Shown: positions 38,805 through 47,965 of the stretch, one piece after another
Position numbering within the stretch: the stretch's first letter is position 1
Layout of the letters: the number at the start of each line of letters is the position of its first letter
NCBI RefSeq assembly: GCF_024448715.1
Contig: NZ_JAMOHZ010000005.1
Span: 310,001-374,000, forward strand
Direction: 5' to 3'
Length of the DNA: 64,000 bases
Source: Stutzerimonas stutzeri
GTDB taxonomy: Bacteria > Pseudomonadota > Gammaproteobacteria > Pseudomonadales > Pseudomonadaceae
Program-made: the position numbers and the translations under genes
Notes under the pieces: model-generated
What the model was told of the DNA's origin: nothing
Databases searched by the model: none
Seen by the model: only the letters and a program-made list of their open reading frames with translations

Positions 38805-39572
38805 TCAGCACGCGGTTTCTCCGCCATCCGCGACGATTACCTGACCGGTGATATAGGCACTGGCGGGCGCCGCGAGAAAGACCGCGATTCCGGCAATATC
38901 CACCGGCTCGCCGATACGGCGCAGCGGGGTTTTCTCGGCCGCCCGACGAACCCGCTCCGGATCGTCGAGCAATGCCTTGGCGAAATCGGTACGCACCAGC
39001 CCCGGCGCGATGGCGTTCACGCGAATGCCCTTGGGGCCCCACTCGGCAGCCAAGTTGCGCGCCAGCGCCGCTTCGGCCGCCTTGGATACGCCATAGGTGC
39101 CGATCACGGTATTGCCACGCAGCCCGGCGATGCTGGAGAGCATGATTACCGCCCCTTCGCCACGTTCGGCCATCTGCGGCAGAACCATGTTCGACAGCCA
39201 GAAGGTGCCCTTGACGTTGGTGTCCATGATCTTGTCCCAAGCATCATCGGTCAGCTCACTGGTCGGGCCGTAGACGGGGTTGGTGGCCGCGTTGCAGACC
39301 AGCACATCGATGCGCCCCCAGGTTTGCAAGGTGGTTTCGACCAACCGCTGCAGGTCTTCCTTGCGGCCAACATGACAGGGCACAGCGATGGCCTCGAAGC
39401 CCGCAGCTTGGAGCTCGGCGGCCACGGTCTCGCAGGCATCGGCCTTGCGGCTGGAGATGACAACCTTGGCGCCGCACCTCGCCATTTCTTCGGCGATGGA
39501 ACGGCCAATACCACGGGTGGAGCCGGTGATCAGCGCCACCTTTCCGGACAGATCGAATAACGGATTGGTCAT
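38805..39572 (-). CDS. Short-chain dehydrogenase/reductase
   Basis: A 255-residue classical SDR. Cofactor motif TGSTRGIGRSIA, structural NAA (VCNAATNP), and catalytic Ser with Y-x3-K as SSIAGLRG...TYGVSKAA. C-terminal YITGQVIVADGG is typical. An Arg after the second strand (SSRKADA) suggests NADP(H). In the lva pathway an SDR (LvaD) oxidises the 3-hydroxyacyl intermediate; this gene may do the same. The next gene (phosphotransferase) starts 10 bp after the SDR stop. Confidence 0.88.
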   Translation of the reverse strand: MTNPLFDLSGKVALITGSTRGIGRSIAEEMARCGAKVVISSRKADACETVAAELQAAGFEAIAVPCHVGRKEDLQRLVETTLQTWGRIDVLVCNAATNPVYGPTSELTDDAWDKIMDTNVKGTFWLSNMVLPQMAERGEGAVIMLSSIAGLRGNTVIGTYGVSKAAEAALARNLAAEWGPKGIRVNAIAPGLVRTDFAKALLDDPERVRRAAEKTPLRRIGEPVDIAGIAVFLAAPASAYITGQVIVADGGETAC

Positions 39573-39605
39573 GACTACATCCTTCTTGTAGGTTTCGTAG
39601 GAGGC

Positions 39606-40817
39606 TCAGCGCTTTTTGGAGTAGTTCTGCAGCTCCAGTTTGGCGATGGTGTCCAGATGCACCTCGTCCGGGCCATCCGCCAGGCGCAAGGTGCGTTGGT
39701 GGGCCCACGCCGCCGCCAGAAAGCTGTCCTGGCAGACGCCCTTGGCCCCGTGCACCTGAATCGCGCGATCCAGTACCCGCAGCGCCATGCTGGGTGCAGC
39801 CGCCTTGATCATGGCGATCTCCTGGCGCGCCACCTTGTTGCCGACGGTGTCCATCATGCGCGCCGCCTTGAGCGTCAACAGGCGGGTCTGTTCGATCTCG
39901 ATGCGTGAACGGGCGATATCCTTGCGAATCGAGTCGAAGTCGGCCAGCCGCTTGCCGAATGCCACGCGGGAATGAACGCGCTCGCACATGGCCTGCAGGG
40001 CGCGCTCGGCTACTCCGATGGTGCGCATGCAATGGTGGATGCGACCCGGGCCGAGACGTCCCTGGGCGATTTCGAAACCACGGCCCTCGCCAAGCAGGAT
40101 GTTGCTGGCCGGAACGCGAACGTTGTTGTAATGAATTTCGGCATGTCCGTGAGGCGCGTGGTCGTAGCCGAATACATGAAGCGCCCGGCTGATTTCCACG
40201 CCAGGCGTATCCAGCGGCACGAGAATCATCGACTGCTGGCGATGGCGCTCGGCAGTGGGATCGGTCTTACCCATGACGATAGCTATCTTGCAGGTGGTTG
40301 CCATCGCGCCGGACGACCACCACTTGTGCCCGTTGATCACGTACTCATCGCCTTCGCGGCGAATCTCGCAGGCAATATTGGTGGCATCGGACGATGCCAC
40401 GTCAGGTTCGGTCATCGAAAAGCAGGAGCGTATCTCGCCGTTGAGCAAGGGTTTCAGCCACTGTTCCTGCTGCTCCGGCGTGCCGTAGCGCGTCAGCACC
40501 TCCATATTGCCGGTGTCCGGTGCGGAGCAGTTGAAGACCTCAGCGGCACCATGGGAACGACCCATGATCTCGCACAGGTGGGCGTACTCGAAATTGGTCA
40601 GCCCGGCGCCGAACTCGCTCTCCGGCAAGAACAGATTCCACAGCCCCTGCGCCCTGGCTTTGGCCTTGAGCTCTTCGAGAATCGGCGGCGGCGCCCAGCG
40701 ATCCGCTGCGGTGGCGACCTGCTCATGAAAGAGGTGTTCGTTGGGATAGACATGCTCTTCCATGAAGGCTGTGAGCTGTTCATGGATCTGCAGCGCTTTA
40801 CCAGTCAATTCATACAT
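39606..40817 (-). CDS. ACAD11-like acyl-CoA dehydrogenase
   Basis: A 403-residue FAD acyl-CoA dehydrogenase fold protein. N-terminal helices, then [15 protein letters not shown] (flavin/substrate region), GHKWWSSGA, and the C-terminal block [17 protein letters not shown] and [19 protein letters not shown]. That block is the signature of ACAD10/ACAD11/LvaC. In this group the usual catalytic Glu (in Y-E-G-T) is replaced in the DGPDEVH motif (about residue 381), and the enzyme acts on phosphorylated hydroxyacyl-CoA rather than as a plain dehydrogenase. Start ATG 40817; it overlaps the thioesterase stop by 8 bp. Confidence 0.9.
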   Translation of the reverse strand: MYELTGKALQIHEQLTAFMEEHVYPNEHLFHEQVATAADRWAPPPILEELKAKARAQGLWNLFLPESEFGAGLTNFEYAHLCEIMGRSHGAAEVFNCSAPDTGNMEVLTRYGTPEQQEQWLKPLLNGEIRSCFSMTEPDVASSDATNIACEIRREGDEYVINGHKWWSSGAMATTCKIAIVMGKTDPTAERHRQQSMILVPLDTPGVEISRALHVFGYDHAPHGHAEIHYNNVRVPASNILLGEGRGFEIAQGRLGPGRIHHCMRTIGVAERALQAMCERVHSRVAFGKRLADFDSIRKDIARSRIEIEQTRLLTLKAARMMDTVGNKVARQEIAMIKAAAPSMALRVLDRAIQVHGAKGVCQDSFLAAAWAHQRTLRLADGPDEVHLDTIAKLELQNYSKKR

Positions 40818-41328
40818 CGCCGTTTTCCTTCTTGTTGTTCTGCGGGGGCAACGAAAATGGCACCCCTTGCGGATGCTCGCTGCCGGAGCGCAGGCGGAAA
40901 GTCGCTTCGCCGATCGCCAGCAGACGATCATCCTGGTCGCGTACTTCGCCGGAACTGTTGAAGATTCGGGTGCCACCAGCACGCCGCTTACCGATGGCGC
41001 GGATGACTCCGCCGGAACACTGCCCGGTGAAGGTGGTGTTCAGCACCAGCGTGATGGCTTTGCGCACCCGGCCTGGATAAGGGCAATAGGTGCCGGCCTC
41101 GGCCAGCACCACGTCGAGCAGCGAAGTCAACACACCGCCGTGGATCACGCCAGCCATGTTCAGGTGACAGGCTTGCACGTCCAGCTCGATGACCGCCTCA
41201 TTTTCCGTCCAGGTCACTTGACGGTAGCCCAACACCTGATGAAACCCTGGGAGATCCTTACCGCCGCTGATCGGCAGTTTGATCGCCGGGTCTTCGCTCA
41301 CAGACGGATCCAGGTCTCGCGTCTTCAT
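40810..41328 (-). CDS. PaaI-type hotdog thioesterase
   Basis: A 172-residue hotdog-fold acyl-CoA thioesterase. The active-site strand-helix is [21 protein letters not shown], abbreviated as [12 protein letters not shown]. It is the first gene of the minus-strand cluster and overlaps the acyl-CoA dehydrogenase start. It may release free acid from dead-end CoA esters. The start is uncertain: I took ATG 41328 because the residues further upstream (frame open to ATG 41463) have no family match. Neither ATG has a good ribosome binding site. Confidence 0.75.
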   Translation of the reverse strand: MKTRDLDPSVSEDPAIKLPISGGKDLPGFHQVLGYRQVTWTENEAVIELDVQACHLNMAGVIHGGVLTSLLDVVLAEAGTYCPYPGRVRKAITLVLNTTFTGQCSGGVIRAIGKRRAGGTRIFNSSGEVRDQDDRLLAIGEATFRLRSGSEHPQGVPFSLPPQNNKKENGDV

Positions 41329-41759
41329 GACACGCAGCTTGAGCGAGTCGCAGTCGTTGAAGCGCAAGTACAGGACTGCCCCATCTCGATGTGTCGAATT
41401 ACGAACCGCATAGCGAGCCCCCTCGATTGTTTTTGTAGAGACGCTGTTTTTTGAAGCTGGCATGCCTGCATCTTCGAGTCAATTCGAAATCCAGTTCCAT
41501 CAGGCAGAATTATGACGACCCACAAACAGAACCGTCTAAGATCAATATCGAAGTGCCATGGCACCAGTCAGCCAAGCGGTGGGATAGTTGTAAAAACAAA
41601 AAAAGGAGTCGATAGCACATACCAGCGGTTGAAAAAGCTACGCGCTATGTTAGCTTTCGGATACATTTTCAAAAATCAGTTTTACTGTGCGAAACGTAGA
41701 ATGATGTAGGTACACAAAAAAGGCCCGTCAGCCAGACAATTACAACAAGAGGACGCGTT
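41329..41759. other. Divergent control region of the acyl-CoA cluster and TRAP genes
   Basis: About 430 bp if ATG 41328 is used for the thioesterase (296 bp if 41463). The part 41580-41720 is clearly AT-richer than the surroundings, as expected of promoters. It holds the palindrome 41553-41564. No reliable gene is seen; a 65-codon frame at 41512-41709 lacks a ribosome binding site and protein-like composition. Confidence 0.55.
41553..41564. promoter_or_regulatory. Possible operator palindrome
   Basis: A perfect 12-bp palindrome GTGCCATGGCAC lies in the divergent promoter region between the acyl-CoA cluster and the TRAP genes. Such a site could bind a dimeric repressor (LacI, GntR or TetR type), though chance is possible and no regulator gene is adjacent. 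Confidence 0.35.
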
Positions 41760-42794
41760 ATGAAATCCATGCTCAAGAAGCTACTCGTTCCAGCCAGCCT
41801 GGTCGCCTTGGCGGTCTCTGCGGTCCTGCCGCAAATGGCCGCGGCCCAAGAGGTCACCAAGTGGCGTGTCCAATCCCACTGGCCGAGCGCCAGTAGCTCT
41901 TACGAAGACAGCCTGGTGCGTCTGAAGAATGAGATAGAGAGGCGCACCGAAGGCCGCCTGGAATTGCAACTGTTCGAATCCGGTGCGCTGTTCAAACCGC
42001 AGGAAACCTTCAACGCGGTCAGCCGCGGCATCATTCAGATGGGCACCATCTCCCCTGGCTACGCCCAGGACAAAATCACGCTCGCCGGCATCGCCTCCGG
42101 GCTGCCGTTCGCCTTTCAGAATGTTTGGGAAACGGCCTACTTCCATAAGCACATGGGCTTCGAGGACATGCTCCGCGAAGAAGCCGCTCAGTACGGGGTG
42201 TACTGGTCGACTGACAAGGTCTACCCGACGGAGATGGTGGTGAAGCGCCCGATCAACAGCTGGGAGGATTTCACCAAACTGAAAATTCGCTCTTCGGGCG
42301 CGCTGCAAAAATTCCTCGACGAGGCAGGCGCCTCGACGACCTACCTACCCGGCGGCGAGCTTTACCCGGCGCTCGATACCGGTGTGGTCGATGGCGCGCA
42401 TTGGGGTGCGGCCCAGGGTGCGGCGAGCATGAGCTTCTACGAAGTAGCGAAGTTTCACGTCAAACCCGCGCTCAACATTGCCGGTACCGACGTGATCATT
42501 GTCAGTCAGAAGGCATTGGACAAGCTCTCCGAGCGCGACCAGGAGATCGTCAAGCAGATCCTTGACGAGCAGTTCTGGTACCGCACTAACGAATACCTGT
42601 ACCAAGAGCAGATCGCCTTGCAGAAAGCGATCAAGGAAGAAGGCGTACAGGTCAACGTGCTGCCCGAGGACGTACAGAAGCGGCTACAGGAAGTAGCGCG
42701 TAAGTCGTGGGAAGAAGAAGGCAAGCGCAGCGAAAAAGCCGCTCAAGCCCTGCAAAAACTCAAGACCTTCCTCGGCGACCTCGGCTACATGTAA
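41760..42794 (+). CDS. TRAP transporter periplasmic binding protein (DctP family)
   Basis: A 344-residue periplasmic solute-binding protein. Signal peptide ends at MAAAQE (residue about 30). The DctP-family helix and strand pattern is present, including TISPGYAQDKI, WEDFTKLKIRSSGALQKFLDEAG (in part KLKIRSSGALQ) with the family Arg that usually pairs with a substrate carboxylate, and LDTGVVDGAHWG. This implies a carboxylic-acid ligand. The gene is followed by DctQ and DctM genes and lies divergently from the acyl-CoA cluster, so it probably feeds it. AGAGGA is the ribosome binding site. Confidence 0.9.
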   Translation: MKSMLKKLLVPASLVALAVSAVLPQMAAAQEVTKWRVQSHWPSASSSYEDSLVRLKNEIERRTEGRLELQLFESGALFKPQETFNAVSRGIIQMGTISPGYAQDKITLAGIASGLPFAFQNVWETAYFHKHMGFEDMLREEAAQYGVYWSTDKVYPTEMVVKRPINSWEDFTKLKIRSSGALQKFLDEAGASTTYLPGGELYPALDTGVVDGAHWGAAQGAASMSFYEVAKFHVKPALNIAGTDVIIVSQKALDKLSERDQEIVKQILDEQFWYRTNEYLYQEQIALQKAIKEEGVQVNVLPEDVQKRLQEVARKSWEEEGKRSEKAAQALQKLKTFLGDLGYM

Positions 42795-42875
42795 TTTCCT
42801 CGCCTGATCACCAGGCCGGCGCGCCTAACCGCGCCGGCCTGGAAAATTCGCTCAATTTTTCTCGTGGGACTCGTC

Positions 42876-43406
42876 ATGCGCCTGATCCATGCCTACATCG
42901 ACGGCATCACCCGGCTCAACGAATTCATTGGCCGCTGGGTGGCCTATCTGATCTTTATCATCTTTGGACTACTGCTGTTCGAAGTGCTCATGCGCTATCT
43001 GTTCTCGAATCCCACCTCCTGGACCAATGAATTCGGACAGATGCTGTTCGGTGCTTACGTAGTGCTGTCCGGCGGCTACGTGATGGCGCATCGCGACCAC
43101 GTTAACGTGGATCTGTTGTATGCCTCGTTCGGTCCGCGCACCCGCGCATGGATCGATATCTTCACCTCGAGCATGTTTTTCCTCTTCATGGCCGCGCTGC
43201 TCTACTTCGGCAGCTCAATGGCTTGGGAATCGATTCAAGGCATGGAAACCTCCTATTCGGCCTGGAACCCGCCTATCTGGCCGATCAAGGCGATGATTCC
43301 GCTCGGTACCTTGCTGTTGCTGTTGCAGGGAATTGCCAAGCTGCTGCAAGACATCCTTATCGCGCTGGGGCACGAGCCAGCCAAGCACGCGGAGGATGCG
43401 CAATGA
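42876..43406 (+). CDS. TRAP transporter small permease (DctQ family)
   Basis: A 176-residue protein with four membrane helices, including the family motif EVLMRYLFSNPTSWTNEFGQ (position about 35-55). It forms the small membrane subunit with DctM. ATG 42876 was chosen; GTG 42864 in frame is possible. The stop overlaps the DctM start by 4 bp (ATGA). Confidence 0.9.
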   Translation: MRLIHAYIDGITRLNEFIGRWVAYLIFIIFGLLLFEVLMRYLFSNPTSWTNEFGQMLFGAYVVLSGGYVMAHRDHVNVDLLYASFGPRTRAWIDIFTSSMFFLFMAALLYFGSSMAWESIQGMETSYSAWNPPIWPIKAMIPLGTLLLLLQGIAKLLQDILIALGHEPAKHAEDAQ

Positions 43407-44713
43407 GCATCGAAATCACCACGCTGCTGTTCTTCCTGACCTTGGTGTTCTTCCTCGTACTGGGCCTACCACTGGCGTTTGTACTGGGCGGCGTCTCGGT
43501 GCTGTTTCTTTATTTCACCTGGGGCGTCGATGCCTTCTATATGGTCGCCTCGCAGATGTGGGGCACCATGGAAAGCTTCACCCTGGTGGCCATTCCGCTA
43601 TTCGTGTTCATGGCCATGCTGCTCGAACGAACGGGCGTGGCGCGCGACCTCTATCGCATGATGCACCTGTGGTGCGGCGGCATGCGTGGCGGGCTAGCGA
43701 TCGGCACACTAGGTATCTGCGCGGTGTTCGGCGCAATGGTTGGCATCAGCGGCGCTGCGGTGGTGGCGATGGGCACCATTGCCCTGCCAGCGATGCTCGA
43801 GCGCGGATACGACAAGCGCATGGTGCTCGGCTGCATCAACACCGGCGGGGGCTGGGGGATCCTGATCCCGCCGAGCATCATGATGATTCTCTACGCAATG
43901 ATCAGCGGCCAATCGGTCGGCAAGATGTTCGCCGCAGGTGTGTTGCCGGGTCTTCTGCTGGTCTTCCTGACGGTTACCTACGTGCTAGTGCGCAGCTACT
44001 TGCAACCGCACCTGGCACCGGCACTGCCAAAGGAAGAACGCGGTACCTGGCCGGAGAAATTTCGGGCGGTGCGCGCCGTGCTGCTGCCGATCGGCATCGT
44101 GGTAATGGTCCTCGGCTCGATCATTGGTGGCATAACCACGCCGACCGAGGCGGCTGCGATGGGTGTGTTCGGCGCGCTGATTTCCGCCGCCGTGTACCGC
44201 AAGCTGAACTGGCCGATCCTGCAGGAAGCGGCTATCCGCACCTTCAAACTCACCGGCATGATCGCCTGGATCTTGTTCGCGGCCCACGCGTTCAGTTCGG
44301 CCTACCAAGGCATGGGCGCGCAGTCGTTGATCGAAGGGCTGATGATGGACCTGCCGGGCGGCCGCTGGGCGATCGTCATCTTCATGATGGCCATCGTATT
44401 CGTCATGGGCATGCTGCTCGATCCGGTCGGCATCATGCTGATCACCCTACCGGTATTCCTGCCGATCATCGCCTCGCTGGGCTTCGATCCGATCTGGTTC
44501 GGCGTGCTGTTCGTGATCAACATGGAAATCGGCTATATGACGCCGCCCTTCGGGTTCAACCTCTTCTATCTGAAGGGTATCGTCCCGCCAAGCATCACCA
44601 TGAAAGACATCTACTGGTCGGTGATTCCTTTCGTGATCGTTAACATCATCGGAATGGGCATCATCATGGTCTTTCCGGAGATCGCGACCTACCTGCCGAA
44701 TACACTGTTCTGA
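43403..44713 (+). CDS. TRAP transporter large permease (DctM family)
   Basis: A 436-residue membrane protein with about 12 hydrophobic segments, the sodium-driven translocation subunit. DctM-type motifs: FVLGGVSVLFLYF, VFGAMVGISGAAVVAMGTIALPAML, CINTGGGWGILIPPSIMMILYAMISG (short form NTGGGWGILIPPSIMM), and GGITTPTEAAAMGVFGA. GGAGGATG at 43391 is a strong ribosome binding site. Terminated by the hairpin at 44730-44765. Confidence 0.93.
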   Translation: MSIEITTLLFFLTLVFFLVLGLPLAFVLGGVSVLFLYFTWGVDAFYMVASQMWGTMESFTLVAIPLFVFMAMLLERTGVARDLYRMMHLWCGGMRGGLAIGTLGICAVFGAMVGISGAAVVAMGTIALPAMLERGYDKRMVLGCINTGGGWGILIPPSIMMILYAMISGQSVGKMFAAGVLPGLLLVFLTVTYVLVRSYLQPHLAPALPKEERGTWPEKFRAVRAVLLPIGIVVMVLGSIIGGITTPTEAAAMGVFGALISAAVYRKLNWPILQEAAIRTFKLTGMIAWILFAAHAFSSAYQGMGAQSLIEGLMMDLPGGRWAIVIFMMAIVFVMGMLLDPVGIMLITLPVFLPIIASLGFDPIWFGVLFVINMEIGYMTPPFGFNLFYLKGIVPPSITMKDIYWSVIPFVIVNIIGMGIIMVFPEIATYLPNTLF

Positions 44714-44729
44714 TTGCCATCAACCGAAA

Positions 44730-44765
44730 CGAAAAAAGCCGGAGCAGATGCTCCGGCTTTTTTCG
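44730..44765. terminator. Bidirectional terminator
   Basis: A perfect 16-bp stem CGAAAAAAGCCGGAGC / GCTCCGGCTTTTTTCG with loop AGAT. T-runs on both strands allow it to end the TRAP operon (plus) and the QEGLA gene (minus, stop at 44774). Confidence 0.92.
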
Positions 44766-44773
44766 TATGCGCC

Positions 44774-46069
44774 TTAGAGAATATTCGCGTAATCCGCCTC
44801 GATCCGATCGAGGCTCAGGTGATTAAGGAAATTGGAGAAGCACATCCAGGCTGACAGCGCGTTGAGGTCCTGGAACTGCTGCGGCAGATATTTGGGTGGG
44901 ACGACCATACCCTCGTCGACCAGCTGGCGCAGGGTGCGCATGTCTTCCAGAGTGGTCTTGCCGCAGAACAACAGCGGAATCTGCTCCAGCCGGCCCTTGC
45001 GGACCGCAAGCTGGATGTAGTTGTAAATCATGATGAAGCCCTTCAGATAGGACAGGTCCTTGGTGAAGGGCAAACCATTCGGGAGCGAACCGCGGAAAAC
45101 CCGGCTGGCGTTGCTGTAGCACTCGTCCTCGGCGTAGCCCTGGTCACGGAAGAAGGCGAACACCTCAAGGAAATCCGCGCCCTCCTCGGCCATGTGAATG
45201 GCGCGGGTGCGGTTGGTGAGCTTGCGCAGGCGGGTCGGGTATGAGGCGAAGGCGATGACTTCCATCAGAATTGCCAGGCCTTCCTGAGTCACGGTGGAAG
45301 ACGGCGGGCCCTTCGCAAGGAAGGTGCAGATCGGCTGGTTCTGGCCATTAAGCGTCGTGCCCACATGCACCAGACCCTCGTGGACTTCCAGAGCGCGCAC
45401 GTCGCGCTCGTTGAACATGGCATCGCTGCGGATCTTGATGTAGTCGGCACCCGCGGCTGCGTCGGCAAGGATGCCGTCGGATTCAAACACGCGGATCACG
45501 CCTTCGCCTTCACCGAATACCAAGTCGAGCCGTTTCTGCAGCATGTCCACCGCTTGCGGCGCGTTGAGGGTTTTGGCTTCGTCTTTGAGATCGCCTCGGT
45601 CGGCAATGTTGTTCAGGTAATCGGAGAGCATCAAGCCGAGGTCGGCGAGCGTAGGATCGCCGGCATGGAAAGCGTCCGACGCCGCGCCGTAGAGTTCCTG
45701 GGAGATCAGCCCGAAATCAGCGGTACCGCGTGCTTCGAGCATGCGGATCACCATGCGGTATTCCTTGCACATGCGCCGCATGATCTGCCCGACCGGGTTG
45801 AACTGCCCCAGCTGCCGCGTGATGTCCCGCTCGATGTTCTGGAATTCTTCCTTCTTGGCGCTCGAATCGAACGCCAGCGGGCGTCCTTCGTAATAGCTGC
45901 GATCGACCTTCGGTAGCTCGCGACCGCCAGCGGCGAAGAAGCCCTGACGGACGTTGTCGTCCCACTTCACCGCATCGAGCACCCGCACCGGGGTTTGTGC
46001 CTCCACGATGCGGTCGGATAGTGCACGAACCGTGCTTTGGTACTCATCGAGATTGTTACGGGTATTCAT
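44774..46069 (-). CDS. QEGLA-motif protein (DUF1704 / MATCAP-like putative metallopeptidase)
   Basis: A 431-residue protein of the 'flavohemoglobin expression-modulating QEGLA motif' family (DUF1704). It carries HEGLVH (about residues 228-233), which fits the HExxxH zinc motif of MATCAP tyrosine carboxypeptidases, and the TQEGLA motif (about 260-264), whose Glu would be the third zinc ligand. The N-terminal 150 residues are helical. The bacterial family has no proven enzyme activity; the old annotation comes from an effect on flavohemoglobin expression. Single gene, convergent with the TRAP operon; ATG 46069 follows GAGG. Confidence 0.85.
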   Translation of the reverse strand: MNTRNNLDEYQSTVRALSDRIVEAQTPVRVLDAVKWDDNVRQGFFAAGGRELPKVDRSYYEGRPLAFDSSAKKEEFQNIERDITRQLGQFNPVGQIMRRMCKEYRMVIRMLEARGTADFGLISQELYGAASDAFHAGDPTLADLGLMLSDYLNNIADRGDLKDEAKTLNAPQAVDMLQKRLDLVFGEGEGVIRVFESDGILADAAAGADYIKIRSDAMFNERDVRALEVHEGLVHVGTTLNGQNQPICTFLAKGPPSSTVTQEGLAILMEVIAFASYPTRLRKLTNRTRAIHMAEEGADFLEVFAFFRDQGYAEDECYSNASRVFRGSLPNGLPFTKDLSYLKGFIMIYNYIQLAVRKGRLEQIPLLFCGKTTLEDMRTLRQLVDEGMVVPPKYLPQQFQDLNALSAWMCFSNFLNHLSLDRIEADYANIL

Positions 46070-46319
46070 CCGTACCTCGTCAGTGATCCGTAGCCTTCAA
46101 CTTATACATCAGCGGACCGTCGCAATCCGTGTCCGGTTCGCGAAGAGCTGCTTCAGCTATATACAGCTGTCGGCAGACGATTACCGATCTGAAGCCATCG
46201 AGACGGCGACGGTACGCGCCGTCGCCCTGCGGCTGCGGTGGTGATGCGGAGGTTCGATGCTCGGAGCGGTGCATCTTCAGTGCAGACGCGACCGCCAGAC
46301 GCAAACGACGGGACGATCA

Positions 46320-46345
46320 CCGCTCGGTAAAGCGTCACCGAGCGG
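46320..46345 (-). terminator. Hairpin downstream of lysS
   Basis: A 9-bp perfect stem CCGCTCGGT / ACCGAGCGG with an 8-nt loop lies 14 bp past the lysS stop. On the minus strand it has no T-run, so its termination value is unclear. A second stem (46205-46226, GGCGACGG / CCGTCGCC) lies nearby. Confidence 0.4.
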
Positions 46346-46358
46346 GGACCAGATGAGG

Positions 46359-47861
46359 TCAGACCTCAGGGCGCATATGTGGGAACAGAATCACGTCGCG
46401 GATCGACGGTGAATTGGTCAACAGCATCACCAGACGGTCGATGCCGATACCCTCACCCGCGGTCGGTGGCATGCCGTACTCCAGCGCGCGGACGAAGTCA
46501 GCGTCGAAGTGCATGGCTTCATCATCACCGGCATCCTTGTCGGCAACCTGCTGCATGAAGCGCTCGGCCTGGTCCTCGGCGTCATTCAACTCGGAATAGG
46601 CATTGGCAATTTCGCGGCCGCCAATGAACAGCTCGAAGCGGTCGGTGACGCTCGGATCATCATCGCTGCGACGCGCCAGCGGCGAGACTTCGAACGGATA
46701 GCGAGTGATGAAGTGTGGCTGCTCCAGCTTGTGCTCGACCAGTTCCTCGAAAATCATCACCTGCAGCTTGCCCAGGCCTTCGAAGCCCAACACCTTGGCG
46801 CCGGCCTTTTTGGCGATAGTGCGCGCGGTGTCGACGTTCTGCAGATCGGCGGCGCTGATGTCCGGGTTGTACTTCAGGATCGAATCGAACACCGAAAGCC
46901 GCACAAACGGCTCGCCGAAGTGGAACACCTTATCGCCGTAAGGGACGTCGGTGCTGCCCAGAACCAGCTGCGCCAGCTCGCGGAACAACTCTTCGGTGAG
47001 ATCCATGTTGTCTTCGTAGTCGGCGTAGGCCTGGTAGAACTCGAGCATGGTGAACTCGGGGTTGTGCCGGGTCGAAACGCCTTCGTTACGGAAGTTGCGG
47101 TTGATCTCGAAGACGCGCTCGAAACCACCGACCACTAGACGCTTGAGGTAAAGCTCCGGCGCGATGCGCAGGAACATCGGCAGGTCCAGCGCATTGTGAT
47201 GGGTCTCGAACGGCTTGGCCGCGGCACCGCCAGGAATGGTCTGCAGCATCGGCGTTTCGACTTCGAGGAAGTCGCGCTCGTTGAGGAACTTGCGGATGTG
47301 GCCGATCACCTGCGAACGCACGCGGAAGGTGTGGCGGGTTTCCTCGTTGACGATCAGATCGACGTAGCGCTGGCGGTAGCGCTGCTCGGTGTCGGTCAGA
47401 CCATGGTGCTTGTCCGGTAGCGGGCGCAGCGATTTGGTCAGCAGACGCACGTCGGTCATCTCGACATAAAGGTCGCCCTTACCGGAACGCGCCAGGGTGC
47501 CCTCGGCAGCGATGATGTCGCCCAGGTCCCAGTGCTTGATCGCTTCCAGGGTCTCGGCCGGCAGTGTCTTGCGGTTGACGTAGACCTGGATGCGTCCGCT
47601 CATGTCCTGCAACACCATGAAGGCGCCGCGGTTGAGCATGATGCGACCGGCGACCTTCACCGGAATCGCCGCTTCTGCCAGCTCTTCCTTGGTCTTGTCG
47701 ACGTACTTCTGCTGCAGATCGTTGCAGTAGCTGTCGCGACGGAAGTCGTTGGGGAAGACATCGCCCTTGGCGCGCTCGGCAGCCAGTTTTTCCTTGCGCT
47801 GAAGGATCAGGCTGTTTTCTTCCTCTTGGATGGCGTGCTGGTTCAGCGGTTGTTCGCTCAT
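46359..47861 (-). CDS. lysS: Lysyl-tRNA synthetase (class II)
   Basis: A 500-residue enzyme charging tRNA-Lys. N-terminal OB-fold anticodon-binding domain (about residues 55-140), then class II catalytic core with motif 2 ([20 protein letters not shown]) and motif 3 ([20 protein letters not shown]). Downstream of prfB on the same strand as in E. coli, here with a 250-bp gap containing a REP cluster. Confidence 0.97.
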   Translation of the reverse strand: MSEQPLNQHAIQEEENSLILQRKEKLAAERAKGDVFPNDFRRDSYCNDLQQKYVDKTKEELAEAAIPVKVAGRIMLNRGAFMVLQDMSGRIQVYVNRKTLPAETLEAIKHWDLGDIIAAEGTLARSGKGDLYVEMTDVRLLTKSLRPLPDKHHGLTDTEQRYRQRYVDLIVNEETRHTFRVRSQVIGHIRKFLNERDFLEVETPMLQTIPGGAAAKPFETHHNALDLPMFLRIAPELYLKRLVVGGFERVFEINRNFRNEGVSTRHNPEFTMLEFYQAYADYEDNMDLTEELFRELAQLVLGSTDVPYGDKVFHFGEPFVRLSVFDSILKYNPDISAADLQNVDTARTIAKKAGAKVLGFEGLGKLQVMIFEELVEHKLEQPHFITRYPFEVSPLARRSDDDPSVTDRFELFIGGREIANAYSELNDAEDQAERFMQQVADKDAGDDEAMHFDADFVRALEYGMPPTAGEGIGIDRLVMLLTNSPSIRDVILFPHMRPEV

Positions 47862-47965
47862 GGTCAGTTATTCCGTCGCGTGGGTCGTCTAGACCCATGG
47901 ATTGGCTAGCTAATGTCTGATTGTCGTGCAGGCTGAAGCTGATGTGCTGCGGGTTTCGGAACCAC

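Noticed and set aside
41512..41709. 65-codon frame in the divergent control region
   Set aside because: Composition is AT-rich and basic, no ribosome binding site at its start.
46080..46304. 74-codon minus-strand frame between lysS and the QEGLA gene
   Set aside because: TTG start, no ribosome binding site, and the region contains hairpins that better explain it.
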